From contig NC_081414.1 of NCBI RefSeq assembly GCF_030272615.1, forward strand, positions 915,005,648 through 915,069,647: a stretch of DNA of 64,000 nucleotides. Direction: 5' to 3'. This DNA comes from Cryptomeria japonica (Eukaryota; Streptophyta; Pinopsida; Cupressales; Cupressaceae). Every line of letters begins with the position of its first letter. The stretch's first letter is position 1. The position numbers were made by a program, and so were the translations under genes. Below, piece after piece: positions 25,129-37,185 of this stretch. The notes under the pieces are model-generated. The model was not told the DNA's origin, did no database searches, and worked only from the letters and a program-made list of their open reading frames with translations.

Positions 25129-28100
25129 TCAAGATGTATGCAGTGCAATCCTCTTAAAAATGTCACTAAAGTTACTCTTCAATTGAGAAAAATAATGTTC
25201 CCATGTCTCCATCAAGTTCTCAGTGATCTCAATTGTGGTCATAATCTGAGTACATAACTCTTCCATTGAATCAAGTGTACATGTCTCTGGAGTAGCCAAA
25301 ATTGCTTCTACATTCTTGTTGTCTCTTTGTAATATGTCCACTTGGGGTCTTAGTAGATTCTTCAACTCCTTCAGGGATCAGAGTCTTTTTACCTTTTCAA
25401 AATCATAGATATCTAACCTGTTTTGCAAATCATCCACAAATTTGCCAAAAACAAAAATAGAACCTTGTAACGGTACATATGCATTGCATATCTTGTCTAG
25501 TTCTTTCTCTATTTCAGTTCACCTATTATTGATATCAGAATAAAAGAATGAAACATTAGAAGTAGATGCAAGAATTTTCTCTCTTGTTTTAATAGCTTTT
25601 CTTAATAAATCTTTATTGAGAGATAGAGTAATTTTTTTTGTATCAATCTTTTTCATAAGCTTCTCTCCATGCTTCTTCCTGTAGCTCTTCTCAACATAAT
25701 TTTTACTTCTTCTTCTAGAGACTTAAGTTGGTCAAATGCATCAGCAACCAACCGACCAAGCTTGCAAATAGGAGTTGAAAAATGCCCTGTAGAAGTTTCT
25801 AGTAGTAGACTTGTTGGAATATCCACAACATTTTGATGGTTTTTGCTTCCATTCTTTGTTCTTTAAGTCTCTTCTTTTGTGCCCTAGATTGCATGACAGT
25901 TGCAATCTTCATCATTTCTGATGTACTCATGTTATCAACAATTATAGGCCCTAAGATGCCTAATGAGTCCTCATCAACTTCATCAGTCTGTTGTATGACT
26001 AATGATTTTACCAGTTCAGTAGACGTTACTTTATTAATCTTTTCTTTCTCTTGTTCTTTCTTTATTTCCTATTGAGATATTTATGTATCAACTTTTTCAT
26101 CATATTCCTTCCAAGTGGCTTGTGAAATTGGTGGGAGTTGGGGTTTCACTGGTTGTTCTTTGGCTGGTGGAATATCTACTCTTGGTTGAGTTTTCGATAT
26201 CTCAACTATAGTAACCTGTGAGTATGAAATTATTGGTGGCTACACATCTGGTGCAGTAATGTTTCTAGATAGATCTATTGCTTCCTAAATATCATCAACA
26301 AGTATGACTCATTGGAAAATAGTGTCATCCTTCTTCTTGATAAGATAGACAACATCAGCTTGCATATCTTCTTCCTCATCCATTTTTGGTAGATCAATAG
26401 TATCTTTCTCATCCTTAGAAGAATGTATAAGCTTTTGCATCCATTGAATATTATGAGAAATCTGATGAGTCTCAATTTCAACATGTTGCACCTTTCCACC
26501 GAGTAGCTTCAATTGTCTTGACTTGAATGCAAATTGGAATTTGTACTTATCAAGCAATTCAATTAACTTATCCTTTGATAAATCAAAAAAATATTGCACA
26601 AATACATCATCTATAATTTCTTTTTCTTTCTTCATAGCTTCCTCTTATCTATTCAAAAGAATAGTATGTAAGGAATTAGAAATATCTTTTTCAAGATCAT
26701 GAGGTAATCTATTGTAATGGCACAAATAACTGATTACCTGTTGAACAATTTGTTCCTTTTGATCTTCATTAAAAGAATCAAAATGAACTTTGACATTATC
26801 AAATCTATTTCTTCCTAATGTCTTCACCGTTTTCTCAAAATTAGTCTCAGGATTATAAGTTAAGACATTAATAGGTACAGTTTCCTTTGGCACTTCTTTC
26901 ACTGGTTTGACTACTTTACCAGCTGCTTTCATTTTCTTGGGTTCCTCCTCAGTATCAATACTTTCAGATTTTGCTTGGAGAATCAGTTTCCAACCTCTTT
27001 TATTTGATGTAGTCTGCTTCTTTACATACACTTTAGGCTTCAGTTGCTTTTTAGTTTGGATAGTTCATGTCACTCTAGTACTTTTTATTACCGAAGGTGC
27101 TTGCTCAACCTTCTTCATCTTACCTTTACCACTTATGGTTGGAACACTACTGGTTTCAACTTTTACAGTTTGAACTTCAACTATATCTAATCTTGTCTTC
27201 TTTTTATCCACTGGAGATGCCAACAGGTTATTTGCATAACTGGTCAATAAGTCATAATTGACTTCCATTTCATCTTCTCTTGGCTCAATAGCCTCCATCA
27301 GACAGAAATCAATGGTGACTATGAAAATGATGTCCTTAGCAAAGTTTTTCACCACATCCTCAAGTATCCTTACCATCATACTCATTTTCTTTTGAAATTC
27401 ATTGAAATATTTATTCATTGTAGAAGAGAAGGTGTTCCTCACAACCTTAATGTTGTTCTTAATCTAGGTAGTTATTGGTAGATCCTTAGACCATTCAAGA
27501 TCACCAATTCTTGGTAGGAAATTCTGGAAATAAAAGAATGAACCAATCAACAACTGACCAAATTTAAACTTTTGACTTCTATCCTTCTTGATATACTGAA
27601 AATTCAACATTGATTGGCTTCTTATGGCCTCACACAGGTCATAATTAGCATTTTCAGCTATCATTTTATAAGCAATATGCACTGATGCAGATGGTACATT
27701 GTTCATTCTACTAGAATAGAATATCCGGTAGCCTATAACCATAGTTGCCAGTTTAACCGTTGGGTCCTTAATGTTATTGATAGAAAAAGAACACCCATCA
27801 GAGGTTGATGAGGTTAAAGTGTTTACTATCTCTTTTGAAATTTGCCCCAGCTTAGGTACTTCACCGATTGAGCAAAAACCAGTTACTACTTGAATAGCCT
27901 CCTTGGTTATAGTGTGTGTCCTTTCCAAATACATATTTTCCCCATGAACACGACTCAGAATAATTTAGATATGTTCCTTTTCAAAATCTTCAAGAAAATA
28001 AGTTGCATTATGAAAACCTTTCTCATAAACCCTAATATACTTAGGTTGAATCTTTTTCATTTTCATCACAAAGGGATTTCAACTGAGAATAAATTGAAAA

Positions 28101-28272
28101 TGATCCTAAATCCTCAATTTTACAATCAATGTAGCCAAACAAATTGCCTTTCATTAGGACACCATTAGGAACTTGAGATAAATCATTATCAGACATAGTT
28201 CATTCCAACTTCACAGCCTCCATAGGTTCAGATGTGATTATCAAATTCTCTACTTGCTTAGATGGTGATGCC
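25129..28272 (-). pseudogene. Large unknown ORF of element G (decayed, ~1000 codons)
   Basis: A continuous minus-strand reading frame can be followed from about 27934 to 26309, and probably from an ATG at 28272 to about 25130, broken by single stop codons (27466-27464, 27067-27065, 26647-26645, 26311-26309 and others) and small frameshifts. The N-terminal third looks like a folded domain (EAIQVVTGFCSIGEVPKLG, ATMVIGYRIFYSSRMNNVPS, KFKFGQLLIGSFFYF). The middle and C-terminal parts are Lys/Glu-rich and likely coiled. The stops examined are one C-to-T change away from Gln or Arg codons. It has no RT, integrase or protease motif. It resembles, from memory only, repeat-associated hypothetical proteins of plants; I know no function for it. 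Confidence 0.6.
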
Positions 28273-28820
28273 ATTTCAAATAAAATAGATTTGAAGTGAG
28301 ATTTACAAAAGAAATACCTTAGTTTACACACACTATCTTGTTTACTAGTTGATTACTCAAGTGAACACTCATTCAGTCTTCACTAACCTTCAAATCAACT
28401 TGATTATGCAAATCACAATACAACTTTGACTAAAATCAGCTAGCAATCCTTTCTTCACTCTGCAAGTGCTCAAGAATGCTCTCTCGAATGCATTAGGGTA
28501 AAAATAAAAATGTAAAACTTGCTTTGATCCTTTTTACCTACTGCATTAAATGCTCACCCGTTAGGGTTACAAACCCTAATTACACCACTTAATGATGCAT
28601 ACAATATTGATAGATTTAAAATTGATTGACAAAATTTATTACAATTTCAAGCATTCAAACTTTCTTATCACTCATTCTTTTCAAGGGGTCTGGAAGTAGA
28701 TTTACTGCTTTGCTCGCCTTAGCCATATTGAAAGGCTCAGTTCACCAGTGCAAAATTTTCCACATTGGGTGAAGGATTAGTTTCTTCTACAGGTATATCA
28801 TCACTCTTCTTTTTCCATAT
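28273..28820 (-). other. Spacer between the two ORFs of element G
   Basis: No coding signal identified. It separates the gag-like frame from the large unknown frame and could be an intron or an internal promoter region, but I see no decisive splice or promoter motif. Confidence 0.35.
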
Positions 28821-29996
28821 TCAATTCATTTCTTCTCTGGTTTCCTCAATATTAACCAGTTTGTTCTTTCTGGATCTACAAAACTTCACCATGTATCCCA
28901 ATTTATGACAATAATAGTAGGCCATTCTAGATGATCTCCAAGGTCCTGTATTGCCTCTTCTAGTTCTCCTTCTGTAATTCATAGCCACATGACCAAAATT
29001 GTTACAAATGGTGCAAATGACATTTGTTACCTTTTCCATCTCAAATGGACTAAATTGATTGACATAAGGTCTTTTCCAGTTCATGTTACCTCGGTTATCA
29101 TAGTTTCTCATCCAATTGTCATTTGGTCTTCAATTCATATGAGGTACTGGATTATTTTCTCCATATATTCATTCAACTTATCTATATCCATACATTTTGC
29201 ATGTGAAACAATGACCTTCTAATTTCTTGGACATATACCAAGTATTTGTATTCTATCTTGCATTTCCATTAGGTTTGTTTGTACACACATTTGCAGTATG
29301 ACCAAGTTTATGGCAAACAAAGCAAACAGGTTTAAAAACCTTCTTACCCGTAGGCTTTTTAGCCTTAGGAGAATTTTTGTCCTTATGAATATTTCTCTTT
29401 GTATCAGAAGATTCTCCTACCTCAAATGTGTTAAAACCAAGTCCAGAGGTATCACCTTTCATCCTTTGTGATTGTATTTTCTCATCTAGCAAGGTAGAAC
29501 TTTTGTTGAAACTTTTCAGTTTTCCATTAGCTTTAGTGAGTTGTCTGGTAAGATCTTCATTATGTTTTGATAAAGTATCTCTTAGAGATGATGTCGATTC
29601 AAGATCTAACTATAAGGTCTCATTTTCTTCTTTCTCTGCATGTTAATGCTCATGCAAAGTAGCATTCTCTCACTTGATCTTGGCAATCTCATGATCTCTT
29701 TCTTTCATGAGATCTTCAGCTATCCTCCTGGCTTCTAGTTCTTGACTTATGTGGATAGTTAGGATTTCTAGCTCTCTCCTCAAATTTAGCTTTTCACTAT
29801 TTAGTGTTTCAACTTCCTCAACTAAAGCATCAATATTGGCCTCATCTGAAGAACTATTATCAGATATTTCCAATAGTTGTTCAGTAAGTTCTCTCCTTTT
29901 GACTTGAGAAGCTTTCAGTTTGACCCTTAAGGTTTCAAGCTCATTTCTACTAGCTTCAAGCTCTCTGGCCATGTCAAAGTAGCTCATATCCCCCAT
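28821..29996 (-). pseudogene. Gag-like protein of element G (coiled coil plus zinc knuckles)
   Basis: Reading frame from the ATG at 29996, 50 nt inside the primer site, to about 28821, broken by a few stops but in one frame throughout. Residues 1-170 are a heptad-rich coiled coil (ARELEASRNELETLRVK and similar). Next comes a basic linker and a complete knuckle CFVCHKLGHTANVC (about 29330-29290). Two weaker knuckles follow: CTICNNFGHVAMN ends in Tyr where Cys is expected, and CHKLGYMVKFC has Tyr for His. The usual copia capsid domain is not visible before the coiled coil, which is odd for a gag. Confidence 0.65.
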
Positions 29997-30044
29997 GGTG
30001 GCTTTAGAGTTTCCTTCCAAGAGATTAAGGTTTAAATAAGTTAG

Positions 30045-30056
30045 GCTCTGATACCA
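30045..30056 (-). promoter_or_regulatory. Primer-binding site of element G
   Basis: TGGTATCAGAGC on the minus strand, two bases inside the 5' LTR end. Standard initiator-Met tRNA site of copia elements. Confidence 0.85.
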
Positions 30057-30058
30057 AT

Positions 30059-31187
30059 TGATGGACTTATAAAGCACTAAGAGGGGGGGATGAATCAGTG
30101 ACACCAAAAATAATACTACTTTAAACATTGATCGGTAGATATACTTAACAAGTTTGTTAAACATTATTCATGCAATCAAAAATGATATAAAAGCATCCAC
30201 AATTAGTAAAACATACACCATAACATAAGTGTTTATATGTGGAAAACCCAAATGGGAAAAACCATGGTGATATGGGACTCACAAGTTAACTATCTGCAGT
30301 AATAGATAACTGACTAGTTAAGGTCTACAAAAAGTTGCTCTGCTAGGAGCGAATTTTGTTAAAGATACCAAAGCTTACTTAAAAGATATACCCTATTAAA
30401 GGTAGTACTCTGTTAGGAGTAACCTCAATAGAGGATTTATGAATCCAAACTAATGGAACACCAGGTTAGAGGACTTGTACAATGAAGCTTGTTAGAGCTT
30501 ACCCGATTAGGGGATTTGACTGTTGTAGTGATTAGAAAACAACAGGTGGTGTGATCTAGTACTAGCAAAACTTGCTTGAATAGATCCTCTTTTGCGCACT
30601 CAAAAATTCATTACCAACATACTCTGCAACTTAACACTTATGCCTTCACATCAAATCATCTCATATCATATCTCCTTCGCTCATACAAAATAATTCATTG
30701 TGATGTCAATATATAGACATTTATATTTCATGTCAGCCTTTAGAAATCATATCACAATTTCCTAGGTGCAGTGTATCTGGTCAAACAATCATAACTCATC
30801 ACAAAAATACCACCAAAATTTGCTGGTTAGGATAACTCATCGGGACCAGTGATAACTCATCACATAATCAATGAATACCAGTTGGAACAATAATACCGGT
30901 TGGATTTAAACATATAAACCATTTGTCCTTCGATGCTCCTTTGATAATATTCATTGGATCTTCAGGTTGATGTTGAGTTATGTATATTCATATATAAATA
31001 CACACCAGTTGTCTCCATGTATATATCAATTGTCACCATGGACCGGTTAGATATAAACTTCTAGTATACTGGTTGCAATATAAATAACTTTGAAGTCACA
31101 CCAGTAGACAATATGAACATGTGTGTGTATGTGTTTCATCAATGACAACATATGAAGTTATTCATTACAATCATCATCAAGCCAACA
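30059..31187 (-). repeat. 5' LTR of element G
   Basis: 1129-bp LTR, partner of 23811-24923. Flanked at 31188-31192 by the target duplication AAACT. Confidence 0.88.
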
Positions 31188-31247
31188 AAACTTACTATAA
31201 ATACTAACCTCATGAAAATACAAGGTTTATACACCATTTTCTTAACA
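31188..31247 (-). repeat. Start of the 3' LTR of copia F
   Basis: Begins TGTTAAG right after the polypurine tract; continues on the other side of G, leftward from 23810. It is the host sequence into which G integrated. Confidence 0.65.
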
Positions 31248-31301
31248 TTATCCCACTTGTTGAACACCTTGCAAGAGCAAAGAGAGTATTTACATAATAA
31301 A

Positions 31302-33051
31302 TTAATTGCTAGGGGCCATGAGGCCTATAGACTTTTAACACCATCTGAATTTATTTTTGCTCATAGGCTTAGTTAAAGAATTTACAACATTCATCAAAGT
31401 CTCTACCTTAACCAACTACACCCTACCATCTTCAATCATATCTTTGACAAAATGACACTGAACATCAATGTGTTTGGTTTGGGCATGAAATGTTTGGTTA
31501 TTAGCTAGGCAGATCGTACTCTAACTGTCATAATAAATTATCATTGCACCTTGTTTTATTCCAATTTCTGAACACAGAATTTTAAGCTGAATGGCTTCTT
31601 TACAAATATGAGCAGTTGACATATAGTCTACTTCTATAGTGGACAAAGAAACCACAACCTATGGCTTACTCATCCAACTAATTGCACCACTAAATAAAGT
31701 AAACACATAAGCACTAGTGGATCTTCTACTATCAATATCACCTATCTAGTCTGAATCCACATAACCATGAATATCAAGTGAAATCATTTCTCTAGCCAAA
31801 TTACTGTGATAAGAAAAAGAATACTCTGAGGTACCCATCAAATAGCTAAAGACTCTTTTGATTGCATGCCAATGAAGTCTACAAGGATTAGACATATATC
31901 TAGAAATAACTCCAACTTCTTGGGCAATGTCTGGTCTAGTTCAAACCATAGCACATATCAAACTTCCAACTACACTCTAGTAAGGGACTCTTCTCATACC
32001 TTACATCTCTGAGGGAGATGCGGGAGAATCTAAAAGTACTAATTTTGTACCAATTGTAAAAGGAACACACGATGGTCTAAAATCCTACATGTTGAACCTC
32101 CATAAAATTGAATTCGCATACTTACTCTGACCTAGCCATAGCTTTTTGTTCACTCTATCTCTTCTAATTTCCATCCCAAGAATGTATTTTTCTGCACCAA
32201 GATCTTTTATTTCAAATTTAGTAGAAAGATGAGACTTTAGTTCTGAGATCATACATTTTCCTTTACCAAAGAATAACATACCATCAACATATAAAGCAAT
32301 GTAGAGGAAATGATCACCATCAAATTTATAATAAACATAGCTATATGATTTAGAACGTTAAAATCCCAAACTCAACACATATGTGTCAAATTTCTGGTAC
32401 CACATATTAGGAGTTTGCTTGAGGCCATACAAAGATTTCTTCAATTTACTGATCAAACTAATTTTACCTTTCACAATATGGTGCTCTGGCTATGTCATAT
32501 AAATATACTTGTCCAAATCACCATGAAGGAAAGTATCTTTGACATCCATTTGCTCAACCTCTAAATCATGAGTAGTAGCAATAGAAAGAAAAAATCTAAT
32601 TGATGTCATTTTTGCAATAGGAGAAAATATCTCACCATAATCACCCTCAACCTGAGAGTCGCCTTTCGCAACCAACCTTGCTTTATACTTCTCAATTCCT
32701 CCATCTGAACCAATATTTTTCTTGAACATCCATTTGAAACCAAGAGGTTTTTGTCTTTTAGGAAATGGAACAAGATCCCATGTATCATTCTTTTTCAACA
32801 CTGCCATTTCTTCTTCCATAGAAATCTTCCAAGATTTTGCATCATTCATACCTAATGCCTCTTCTACAAATCTAGGTTCATTCACATTAGTATTTAAAAC
32901 AAAAATACATCTCCAATCATCAGGTGAATACCTTTCAGGTGGTTCTCTATGCCTTGTAGACCTTCAAACAAGTTGAGTTGGAGGTTATTCCTTCTCTTTT
33001 GAAGATTCAGAGCTAGATGAGCTCTGCTCAACTTCTTGCCTATCAAGTGGT
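31302..33051 (-). pseudogene. Copia F RT and RNase H (decayed)
   Basis: The minus strand carries the linker before RT (RSTRHREPPERYSPDDW), then the copia RT domain: NDTWDLVPFPK, KWMFKKNIGSDG, ARLVAKG, EVEQMDVKDTFLHGDL (the first catalytic Asp region) and further RT fragments to about 32085. RNase H fragments end with a typical copia C-terminus (SIGLMAPSN) and TAA at 31304-31302. Several stops and frameshifts. The upstream integrase and gag lie beyond the insertion point of copia C and are not in the window. Confidence 0.82.
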
Positions 33052-33994
33052 TGTTAGCATTATGTTGTATGTTATCATTGATGTCAAATCCTATAGTCCG
33101 ATTAGGTCCAGATGTGATATATTGAGCAACAGTGGAATATAGGTATGTATGTGATGTTGATGGTCATTCGGTGATTTCCCAGAAGATTTGGCTTCTTGAA
33201 AGATGTGTTGCTCATTTTTATCAGTGCTATCTTTGGGTTTGGCTTGATTTGGAAGTCAATGTATTGATCCATAAGCTGAGATTGTGTAATGATGTTCTAT
33301 TTTGGGTTTGGCATTGGTGATGTATGTAACGTGTTGATGTGTTTGATGAAGAGAATTGTAATGTGGTATACTTCTCATTCATTCCCACCACTGAAATGTT
33401 TACTACTGACCTATTTTAGATCTCTATCTTGGCCAACTTGGAAGATTATGTTTTTCTGGAGACAGTATATGTATTTGTACTATTTGGATAAGTTAGTGTG
33501 GAATTTTTGTGAATGACTAATTGTGTAGAAGATATGAAAGATTGAAAAAATCCAGTTGTTGTTGTGAAGTGTATTACATATAGTTACTAGAAGCAGTTAT
33601 GATAGTGTAGATTGTATTTTAGTGGTGGATTTTCTTTTCTATCTTTCTTTCTTTGATGATGAGCCTTCCTGGGTATTGAGCCCTCCAGAAGTGAACCTTT
33701 CTGGGTAGTGAGCCCTCCTATAGTGAGCATTTTGGTTGTGATCCATCCTCTATAAAAATAACCTTAACCGATGTTGTCATATTGAGAATTAGCATTCTTT
33801 GTGGTTTTTCCTTTCTTGGGTTTTATAGTTAAATCCTAGCATTCATTACATCTTAGTTATTTTGTATATATGCTTTCATGTTATATCTATATTGATTAAC
33901 TCTTCTAATTATTTTAGAATTGTGAATAAAGTTTAAAGAAGATTTTAATTGTCAATCGATTCACCCCCCCTCTGAGTTGCCTAGATATTCAACA
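33052..33994 (+). repeat. 5' LTR of copia C
   Basis: Begins TGTTAGC and ends TTCAACA. Closely related to the LTR of copia D (54364-55282), including the C-run TTCACCCCCCC near the 3' end. It includes AGTGAGCC-type short repeats around 33660-33740. Confidence 0.85.
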
Positions 33995-34059
33995 ATTGGT
34001 ATCAAAGCTTTGGTTCCTTGATATAGAGATTAACCGCTTGAGGTAGATCCTGATCCAAT

Positions 34060-34533
34060 GACATGCAAATTATCTATCTTTATCTTTGAAGGATCTGATT
34101 AAATAGTTTCTAGAAAGTAAAGTTGAGAGGTTATCTTGTTTCTCTGGATTACAACAATTATAATGCAATGGAGACTAAGTATATACAACTGACATATGGT
34201 CTTACACCTTTGGATGAGCTTCAAGCCTATGAATAAAATGAAAAGGCAAGGTATGTTATCTTCAGTGCATTATCAAAAACTATATTGACAAGAGTTATTT
34301 CCTTGATACTTCTTATAAGGTTTGGTAGAAGCTAAAAGAAAACTATGAAGGAAATGAGAGAGATAAGTTGACAAAAAGGTTGATAGCTAAGCGAATGTAT
34401 GAAAAATTGAAGATGGAAGAAGGAGAAGATATAATATAAGCTATTTTGAGAAGGTTGACAATGCAGTAAATGAACTCAAATAGCTCAAAGGCACTTTGAA
34501 TGATGAAGATGTAATTGAAGATATAATGGATAT
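34060..34533 (+). pseudogene. Copia C gag, first part
   Basis: Broken frames of a UBN2-type copia gag: YFEKVDNAVNELK, LKGTLNDEDVIEDIMDI just before the insertion of A. Continues at 50889 with FFRIMDVRSRRNLES. Many stops. Confidence 0.65.
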
Positions 34534-35327
34534 TGTAGACACCCAAAATTGTCATGTCTAATTAAATAAATATTTTATTTATTTAATTATCTAAGCCTAA
34601 TTCTTCTATTAATTAAATAAATCTTTATTTATTTAATTAATTCATTTATCCTCTTCTAGCCTTATTTCTCATTTAAATAAATACATTTATTTATTTAAAT
34701 TATCCTTTTCCTAAATTAAATAAATATTTTATTTATTTAATTGTTCTACTTCTTCTATTAATTAAATAAATCTTTATTTATTTAATTAATTCATTATCTT
34801 TTTCTACACATGACACATGTCATTCATCTCTTAATTCACACACTACCTACCTCTTTCATTATTTTGGTATTTCTTATACCTACCCTCTAATCCTAGCCGA
34901 CCTCTCTTTTTACACCTCTCAATCTTAACCCTCCATTTCATATTGTGTCTTCTATTTAAGAAGATGCTTTCTTCATTGTCAAACCCTAATCATTCAAACC
35001 CTAATGACTAATGACTGATTTTGGAGTACTTGGCTACACTACGATCCTACTTGCAACCACATTCCGTTCTTTGTTGAGCTCTTGTGCATATAAAAATCTG
35101 AGAGCAAATATATCAAGCAAGATCAATGGAGATAGGAAGAATGGAGATCAAAACCCTATTGGACATGTGATGGTATAATCTTTGTGATTTTGAGTTATTT
35201 TGCATTGTCTTAGGTTATCTTCATATGTTATGGTGGATCCTTGTTCATTGTTAGGCTAGGGTTTGGTGGTTGAATTCATTTAGCCTTTCAATATTGTTAT
35301 TATTGTTATCCATTTTCACCATATACA
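34534..35327 (+). repeat. 5' LTR of element A
   Basis: Begins TGTAGACACC and ends ATATACA. The upstream half contains five AT-rich inverted repeats (34560-34588, 34609-34643, 34671-34700, 34714-34742, 34757-34791), most with arms of 12-16 bp, such as ATTTATTTAATTAATT. A probable TATA box, CATATAAAAA, lies near 35087. Confidence 0.93.
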
Positions 35328-35330
35328 TTT

Positions 35331-35348
35331 TGGCACGCCTGGTGGGAC
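35331..35348 (+). promoter_or_regulatory. Primer-binding site of element A
   Basis: TGGCACGCCTGGTGGGAC starts three bases after the LTR. From memory it complements the 3' end of a plant tRNA-Arg, the usual primer of Tat/Ogre elements. The match to the tRNA pattern ends after about 20 nt, as normal. Confidence 0.7.
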
Positions 35349-35440
35349 TCTTGTCCCTTTGCATTTAACATTTTTGTTGCAGATTTTGCATTTTTGAAGT
35401 TACAGATCGGACAATTTCGACAACATTTTAGGTTTTTTCT

Positions 35441-35697
35441 GCGTCTGCGAGTGTTCGGATCGCGTTTTTGTGTTTCAGAAGCGTCTGTGATATCGTAAAT
35501 CGTGCCTGTGTTTTTGCCAGATTTTTATTTTTTGCAGGTTTCTGGAATCGCGTCTAAGAATTTTAACCGCGTCTGTGATGGATCTTATCACATCTGCACT
35601 AGGAAGTCGCGTCTGTGACCTCTGATCGCGTCTGTGAACTACAGAACCACGTCTATGCTGTACAGATGCGTCTGTGTCTGGTATAACTGCGTCTGTG
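35441..35697 (+). repeat. Leader array 1: GCGTCTGTG about every 20 bp (12 copies)
   Basis: Copies of the 9-mer GCGTCTGTG or close variants start at 35441, 35462, 35481, 35502, 35550, 35569, 35590, 35609, 35628, 35649, 35668 and 35689. Intervals are 19 or 21 bp except one 48-bp gap. The 10-12 bp between cores are not conserved. Confidence 0.9.
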
Positions 35698-36908
35698 TTT
35701 TCTGTTTTGCAATTTTCAAATTTGTTTTGATTCGGGTTTTCGGATTTTGTACTTAGGGTTTCAGATCTGGTTTGTTTTCGGCTAACTCTTGCAGATCTGG
35801 CTAACCAAGTTTGTGCAGCTTGCTTTGGAGGCAAAAACGTTTTTGTTGAAGGCCCCTTTTCACAAAGTTTTTTTGGGTTTTCTAAAAATTTACCTAACTT
35901 GTGTGCTTGCAAGAAGGGGTGATCATTTGAAACAACCCAAACTACTAACAATTTTGTTGTAGGGCCTTGGCTAGGGTTTCGTAATTTTGTTGTGTGCCTT
36001 GTTTTCATAGATTAGCAAACACTTCAATTGGTGCACTAAAATTGAATCATTGTCTTTTGTGTCTTGAGCAATAGGCTCTTTTTGTTTATTCTTTAGAGGG
36101 CCTGTCTTCCCATGTGGTCATTAGGACTACTAGTGAGAAGAGAACGACCCAAGTGGTAGCGAGGAAAACCCACCTCATCCGAACCACTATAATCAAATGT
36201 ATTCATGGTGAAAACTATGGATAACGTGTGCTGATTAGTTCATACCGACACTATGTCTCCCCATAAACCCATTTGATCAAATTTATTTGATCATTTGTAG
36301 GGCGTAACCCCTACCAGCTGGGAGCCTTCTGTATTTTCAGAGCTAAAAGTGCCGCATGTATGGCCACACGAGCGGATGCCCTTACTAGCACCTCTTTGTT
36401 TTAGATGCCCAAATCCTTCGAGTTGTTGAGGCAGGAGGTCGAACCTCTGGTAGCGGCCCACACACATACGGTTCTTAGTAGAGATACAAAGTTCACCATG
36501 GGGAGTTTTCATGGGGACTGATGCTTGGCTGACCCGAGAAGTGAGTGCCGAGGGTGGAGCCAGTGAGGTCAACCATCTAAGTATCCGCTCTGAATAGTGT
36601 AGCCTCGGGGGTAAAACCCTATGTGGGATCAACAACTATTGTCTTGGCCAGCCCTAAGATTTGTGCTTGTCTTATGCTAAACACTCAAACATTCAAGGCA
36701 AAACAGCAAAACATTGTGTCTTTTGTGTCTTCAAGTGTATGCAAAAAACTTTTTACATCAAACAACACACTTATGGAGTCTAAACAGTTTGCAAACATTG
36801 AGTCATCAACATTGTGTCCTCTTGTCACGAAAAACAGTCGAAAAATCAGATTTGGTCACAACAAAACAACTTCACAGATAGGAAAAATTGCACTCAGGTT
36901 ACAGAAAC
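35698..36908 (+). other. Leader of element A between the motif arrays
   Basis: Untranslated leader. Its central part (about 36090-36650) is markedly richer in G+C than the surroundings, with words such as GAGGCAGGAGGTCGAACC and CCTCGGGGGTAAAACC; this suggests a structured RNA. No long plus-strand frame. Element B has a comparable GC-rich block at 59200-59500. Confidence 0.5.
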
Positions 36909-37185
36909 GCGTCTGTGTCTGTTCAAACCGCGTCTGCATCAGATAAGTGTGTCTGTGAAGGGCAGAATAGCATCTGTGTTTTTATCGGCGTCTGTGTCAA
37001 ACAGAGAGGCGTCTGTGTCAGATAATCGCGTCTGTGAAGTATACAGAGGCGTCTATGTCCAGAATTGCAAAAAAATTTACAGTCCAGCAAACATAAGCAA
37101 GAAAATCTTAGAATCGCGTCTGTGTTTAACAGAGTAGCGTCTGTGTCAGTAAACCGCGTCTATGAAGGATACAGTCGCGTCTGTG
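36909..37185 (+). repeat. Leader array 2: GCGTCTGTG about every 20 bp (12 copies)
   Basis: Copies start at 36909, 36930, 36949, 36970, 36988, 37009, 37028, 37049, 37116, 37137, 37156 and 37177. Intervals are 18-21 bp apart from one gap of 67 bp. Same motif and orientation as array 1. The gag start codon lies 500 bp downstream. Confidence 0.9.

Larger units (their letters stand above)
23811..31187 (-). mobile_element. LTR element G: copia-type ends, no pol, large unknown ORF
   Basis: LTRs at 30059-31187 (5') and 23811-24923 (3') begin TGTTGG and end CATCA. A perfect 5-bp duplication AAACT flanks the element (23806-23810, 31188-31192). The primer site is TGGTATCAGAGC (30056-30045, minus). The polypurine tract AAAGGGGGAGAT abuts the 3' LTR. 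Inside are a coiled-coil/zinc-knuckle gag-like frame and a second, roughly 1000-codon frame of unknown function. I find no RT, RNase H or integrase, so G must have been mobilised by another element's enzymes. The LTRs differ at about 10% over the part I compared. Confidence 0.88.
23311..33051 (-). mobile_element. Copia element F (decayed; host of G and C)
   Basis: The minus strand from 33051 to 31302 encodes the C-terminal half of a copia polyprotein (RT and RNase H), followed by the polypurine tract ACAAGTGGGATAA and an LTR start TGTTAAG at 31247. That 3' LTR is interrupted after 60 bp by element G (target duplication AAACT) and resumes at 23810, running left to roughly 23311; the left end is uncertain. 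The N-terminal half of F is missing from the window because copia C is inserted at 33051/33052. Confidence 0.75.

Noticed and set aside
35441-37185. CRISPR-like array (short repeats with variable spacers)
   Set aside because: Repeats of 9 bp and spacers of 10-12 bp are far too short, the setting is a plant retrotransposon, and no cas-like gene is near.
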